Origin: Thermoplasmata archaeon
GTDB taxonomy: Archaea; Thermoplasmatota; Thermoplasmata; Thermoplasmatales; Thermoplasmataceae
Direction: 5' to 3'
Length of the DNA: 8,556 bases
Assembly (NCBI GenBank): GCA_021797025.1
Contig: JAKAAK010000136.1
Location: forward strand, 1 to 8,556
Shown here: piece by piece, positions 7,089-8,556 of the stretch
How the letters are laid out: every line of letters starts with the position of its first letter
Position numbering within the stretch: the first letter of the stretch is position 1
Program-made: the position numbers and the translations under genes
The notes under the pieces: model-generated
The model's input: only the letters and a program-made list of their open reading frames with translations
Databases searched by the model: none
What the model was told of the DNA's origin: nothing

Positions 7089-7864
7089 CTTTTAACCTCC
7101 TTCTTTTTAAATTTACCTATCTTTTCCTGTATCTCTCTGGACTCAAAGATGCTATTATTTATCTCCTGCTCAAATTTGAGAGCGGCCGAGACAGGCATAT
7201 CCATACCCGTATTTATAGCCCTTTTAATATTAAAGCTGGCCTGGGCAGGATTTTTAAAAATTTCACCAAGTAAGTCTAGCGTTCGTGGTATCAATTTATT
7301 GCGCTGAACTATTTCTGAAACTATTCCAAGATCAAAGGCACGTTCTGCGTCAAAAAATTTTCCTGTCATCATGTAATATTTTGCATTGTACTTACCAGCT
7401 ATTCGGGGCAACTTTTGAGAACCACCTGTACCAGGAATCATGCCAAGGTGAACTTCAGGAAAGCCAAAAATGGCATCCTCACTTGAGATTACTATATCTG
7501 TTGAAAGTGCAAGTTCCAGACCACCACCAAGTACATAGCCATCAACTGCAGCTATTACTATTTTTTCCATGTTCTCAATGAAATCGTACACTGCCTTTGC
7601 TTTCAGTTCAAAACGATAAAATTCCTGCCATTTGTTGAACGTTGCAAATTCACTTACATCCGCGCCTGCACAGAATGATCTGCTTCCACCTGTTATAACT
7701 ATTGCATTTATTTCTGGATTATCATTAGCTTCCACGAGTTTTGTGTATATTGCTTCATATAAACCAGTGTTTAGAGCATTCAGCCTGTTCTCCCGGTTAA
7801 TCTTTAGAAGTAGTATATTTCTACGTCTTTCCACCAATAATGGCTTATCCAATTCCGAGTCCAT
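7085..7864 (-). CDS. Enoyl-CoA hydratase/isomerase (crotonase) family protein
   Basis: Crotonases typically add water across an enoyl-CoA double bond. The 259 residues show the complete family pattern: RLNALN (27-32), the oxyanion-hole segment FCAGADV (64-70), GGGLELALSTD (113-123), and FPEVHLGMIPGTGGSQ (135-150). Both Glu residues used by true hydratases are present, E117 and E137, so hydratase chemistry is more likely than a pure isomerase or decarboxylase. The C-terminal helix is basic and lacks the usual EGMxAF motif. This is the first gene of the operon. Its ATG has no Shine-Dalgarno and lies about 25 bases after a TATA-like box, so the message is probably leaderless. In context it would act on the CoA ester formed by the CoA-transferase, possibly like the carnitine or short-chain acid pathways, but the substrate is not readable. 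Confidence 0.94.
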   Translation of the reverse strand: MDSELDKPLLVERRRNILLLKINRENRLNALNTGLYEAIYTKLVEANDNPEINAIVITGGSRSFCAGADVSEFATFNKWQEFYRFELKAKAVYDFIENMEKIVIAAVDGYVLGGGLELALSTDIVISSEDAIFGFPEVHLGMIPGTGGSQKLPRIAGKYNAKYYMMTGKFFDAERAFDLGIVSEIVQRNKLIPRTLDLLGEIFKNPAQASFNIKRAINTGMDMPVSAALKFEQEINNSIFESREIQEKIGKFKKKEVKR

Positions 7865-7883
7865 ACCAAATTAAATGCATATA

Positions 7884-7902
7884 TCTATAAAAATTAATAA
7901 TA
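7884..7902 (-). promoter_or_regulatory. Operon promoter: TATA-like box giving a leaderless transcript
   Basis: On the minus strand, TTTTTATAGA (7893-7884) is preceded by the A/T-rich TATTATTAA where a BRE would sit. The box centre is about 25 bases before the ATG of the enoyl-CoA hydratase. Transcription would therefore start at or within a base or two of the start codon. No GGAGG-like sequence lies between box and ATG, which agrees with leaderless initiation common in Thermoplasmata. Confidence 0.55.
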
Positions 7903-7908
7903 CATCAT

Positions 7909-7925
7909 GTTGTAATGTTAACAAC
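7909..7925. promoter_or_regulatory. Inverted repeat upstream of the operon promoter, candidate operator
   Basis: GTTGT and ACAAC are separated by 7 bases, forming a dyad of 17 bp centred on 7917, with the self-complementary TGTTAACA inside it (7916-7923). It lies about 16-40 bases upstream of the TATA-like box. In archaea, sites just upstream of BRE/TATA are more often bound by activators than repressors. Which protein binds is unknown; the HTH_10 regulator at the left edge is one candidate only by proximity. Confidence 0.35.
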
Positions 7926-8005
7926 TTATTACCGTTCGATTATCTAAATATTGTTATATTTTAAAGAAATGTTAAGTATAGGTTTTGCATAGGAATAAGT
8001 TGGAT

Positions 8006-8022
8006 AATTCATTTTATAATAA
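8006..8022 (+). repeat. Left arm of the imperfect inverted repeat
   Basis: AATTCATTTTATAATAA; its reverse-complement partner at 8513-8529 differs at one base. Twelve consecutive bases (8011-8022) are a perfect match. Confidence 0.45.
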
Positions 8023-8069
8023 ATTTTGATTCATTGTAAATCCCTATATAGTTAAATCGGGGGAATTGA

Positions 8070-8500
8070 TCGTTTTTTTCTGACACTAAACCAATCAGTT
8101 TTAGATCAGATAGAAATATAAGAATATATCAATATTACAATTACAGGAATGGTTACTTAGAAAAATATATACTTGCCATGAATAATTTTCTTGATTACAG
8201 TGCATTCAACTGATGGACGTAACCCTAGGAAGACAATAATTACAGTAAAAGCGGAAGGCCTTATAAGATTCCAGGGATAGGAATATTATATTTGGCAAAG
8301 CTAAGGAAATTGGGGGAATTTCATTCAGGCAGCTGCAGTCAGAACGTTACTAAAAGATTCAATGAAGGATTATTAGAGTTAATAATAATTACAGCATAAG
8401 ATGAAATGTTGAATTATACTTCTCTAGAATAAAAGGAAGGTTTTGGGAAAGGTTGTGTACAATATTATGTGTAAATATAAACCTCTTGTTAAAACAGTGA
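8070..8500 (+). pseudogene. Degraded transposase gene remnant, probably IS5/IS4-like DDE family
   Basis: No intact frame exists, but a broken coding sequence can be followed. One frame is open from 8070 to 8210 (NYRNGYLEKY, MNNFLDYSAFN), then crosses stops at 8211, 8220 and 8226. It continues as GRPYKIP (8253-8273) and ILYLAKLRKLG. At a run of five G (8312-8316) the match passes to another frame as GISFRQLQ (about 8315-8338). This resembles the N-terminal pattern of IS5-type transposases, GRPxKxP, a hydrophobic LxxLR helix, then a YRQLEG-like motif. After stops at 8351, 8363 and 8402 the same second frame reads NVELYFSRIKGRFWERL (8405-8455), like the RVExxFSxxKRxFGE segment near the C-terminus of such proteins, and ends at 8498. 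The central catalytic part is absent. Homology is from pattern memory, not a search. Confidence 0.5.
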
Positions 8501-8512
8501 TATTATTTCTAG

Positions 8513-8529
8513 TTATTATAAAATCAATT
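8513..8529 (-). repeat. Right arm of the imperfect inverted repeat
   Basis: Read on the minus strand it is AATTGATTTTATAATAA, matching the left arm at 8006-8022 in 16 of 17 bases. The 3' base of the right arm core lies 12 bases after the last stop of the transposase remnant, the layout expected of a terminal inverted repeat. Confidence 0.45.
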
Positions 8530-8556
8530 TCAAAATTTTCACTGAAATAGAATATG

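Larger units (their letters stand above)
8006..8529. mobile_element. Candidate decayed insertion sequence bounded by inverted repeats
   Basis: An imperfect inverted repeat of 17 bp (16 identical) flanks the transposase remnant at 8070-8500. Together they outline an element of about 524 bp, far shorter than an intact IS5-like element of roughly 1-1.5 kb, so it would be internally deleted. I see no target-site duplication outside the repeats. The boundaries are tentative because the repeats are made almost entirely of A and T. Confidence 0.35.

Noticed and set aside
6992..7307. Overlapping plus-strand open frames across the alcohol dehydrogenase/hydratase junction
   Set aside because: Both lie opposite confidently assigned coding sequence and show no family motif.
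8058..8320. Direct repeat GGGGGAATT at 8058 and again at 8312
   Set aside because: Only nine bases with no extension or other copies; likely chance, and the second copy is explained by the transposase remnant.
8247..8400. Alternative reading as an IS481-type C-terminal domain (VKAEGLIRFQG in another frame, NEGLLELIIITA near 8366-8397)
   Set aside because: The fragments are short, in different frames and need more breaks than the IS5/IS4-like reading, which is supported at both its N- and C-terminal ends; not fully excluded without a search.
8554..8556. ATG at the last three bases with TATTATAAAA about 35 bases upstream, possibly the start of a plus-strand gene
   Set aside because: No codons follow within the window, no Shine-Dalgarno is present, and the TATA-like bases belong to the inverted repeat, so it cannot be supported.
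7865..8556. tRNA, small RNA, CRISPR array or riboswitch in the gene-free region
   Set aside because: I looked for GGTTCGAATCC-type T-arms, regularly spaced repeats and strong GC-rich stems and found none; GTTCGAT near 7934 lacks a matching acceptor or anticodon structure.

Overview
The window looks like a piece of an archaeal chromosome, most likely from the Thermoplasmata (Ferroplasma, Acidiplasma or Cuniculiplasma-like heterotrophs). The sequence is A+T-rich by eye. It carries a regulator with a C-terminal bacterio-opsin-activator helix-turn-helix (HTH_10), a family largely confined to archaea. The first gene of the main operon has a TATA-like box about 25 bases before its ATG and no Shine-Dalgarno, which suggests a leaderless mRNA. 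Downstream genes in the same operon have GGAGG-type ribosome sites. The genus assignment is an inference.

Layout, left to right. Positions 2-580 (+) hold the 3' part of an HTH_10 regulator that enters from outside the window. It converges on a six-gene minus-strand operon covering 7864 down to 629. In transcription order this encodes an enoyl-CoA hydratase (7864-7085), an iron-type alcohol dehydrogenase (7088-5904), a sugar-porter-type MFS transporter (5901-4408), an aldehyde dehydrogenase (4371-2908), a GH88 unsaturated-uronyl hydrolase (2915-1821) and a family III CoA-transferase (1819-629). Junctions are overlaps of 4 and 8 bases or gaps of 1, 2 and 36 bases, so co-transcription is very likely. 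The 692 bases from 7865 to 8556 contain no intact gene. They hold the operon promoter, a candidate operator palindrome, and what I read as the decayed, internally deleted remnant of an IS5/IS4-like transposase gene flanked by an imperfect 17-bp inverted repeat.

How the genes may work together (inference). The enzymes form a plausible series alcohol -> aldehyde -> carboxylate -> CoA-thioester -> hydrated enoyl-CoA, fed by one transporter. The outlier is GH88, which in known members hydrates the 4,5-double bond of unsaturated uronic acids made by polysaccharide lyases. No lyase, acyl-CoA dehydrogenase, 3-hydroxyacyl-CoA dehydrogenase or thiolase is present here. A GH88 enzyme in one transcription unit with CoA-ester enzymes is not a pathway I recognise, and it is the most interesting aspect of the window.
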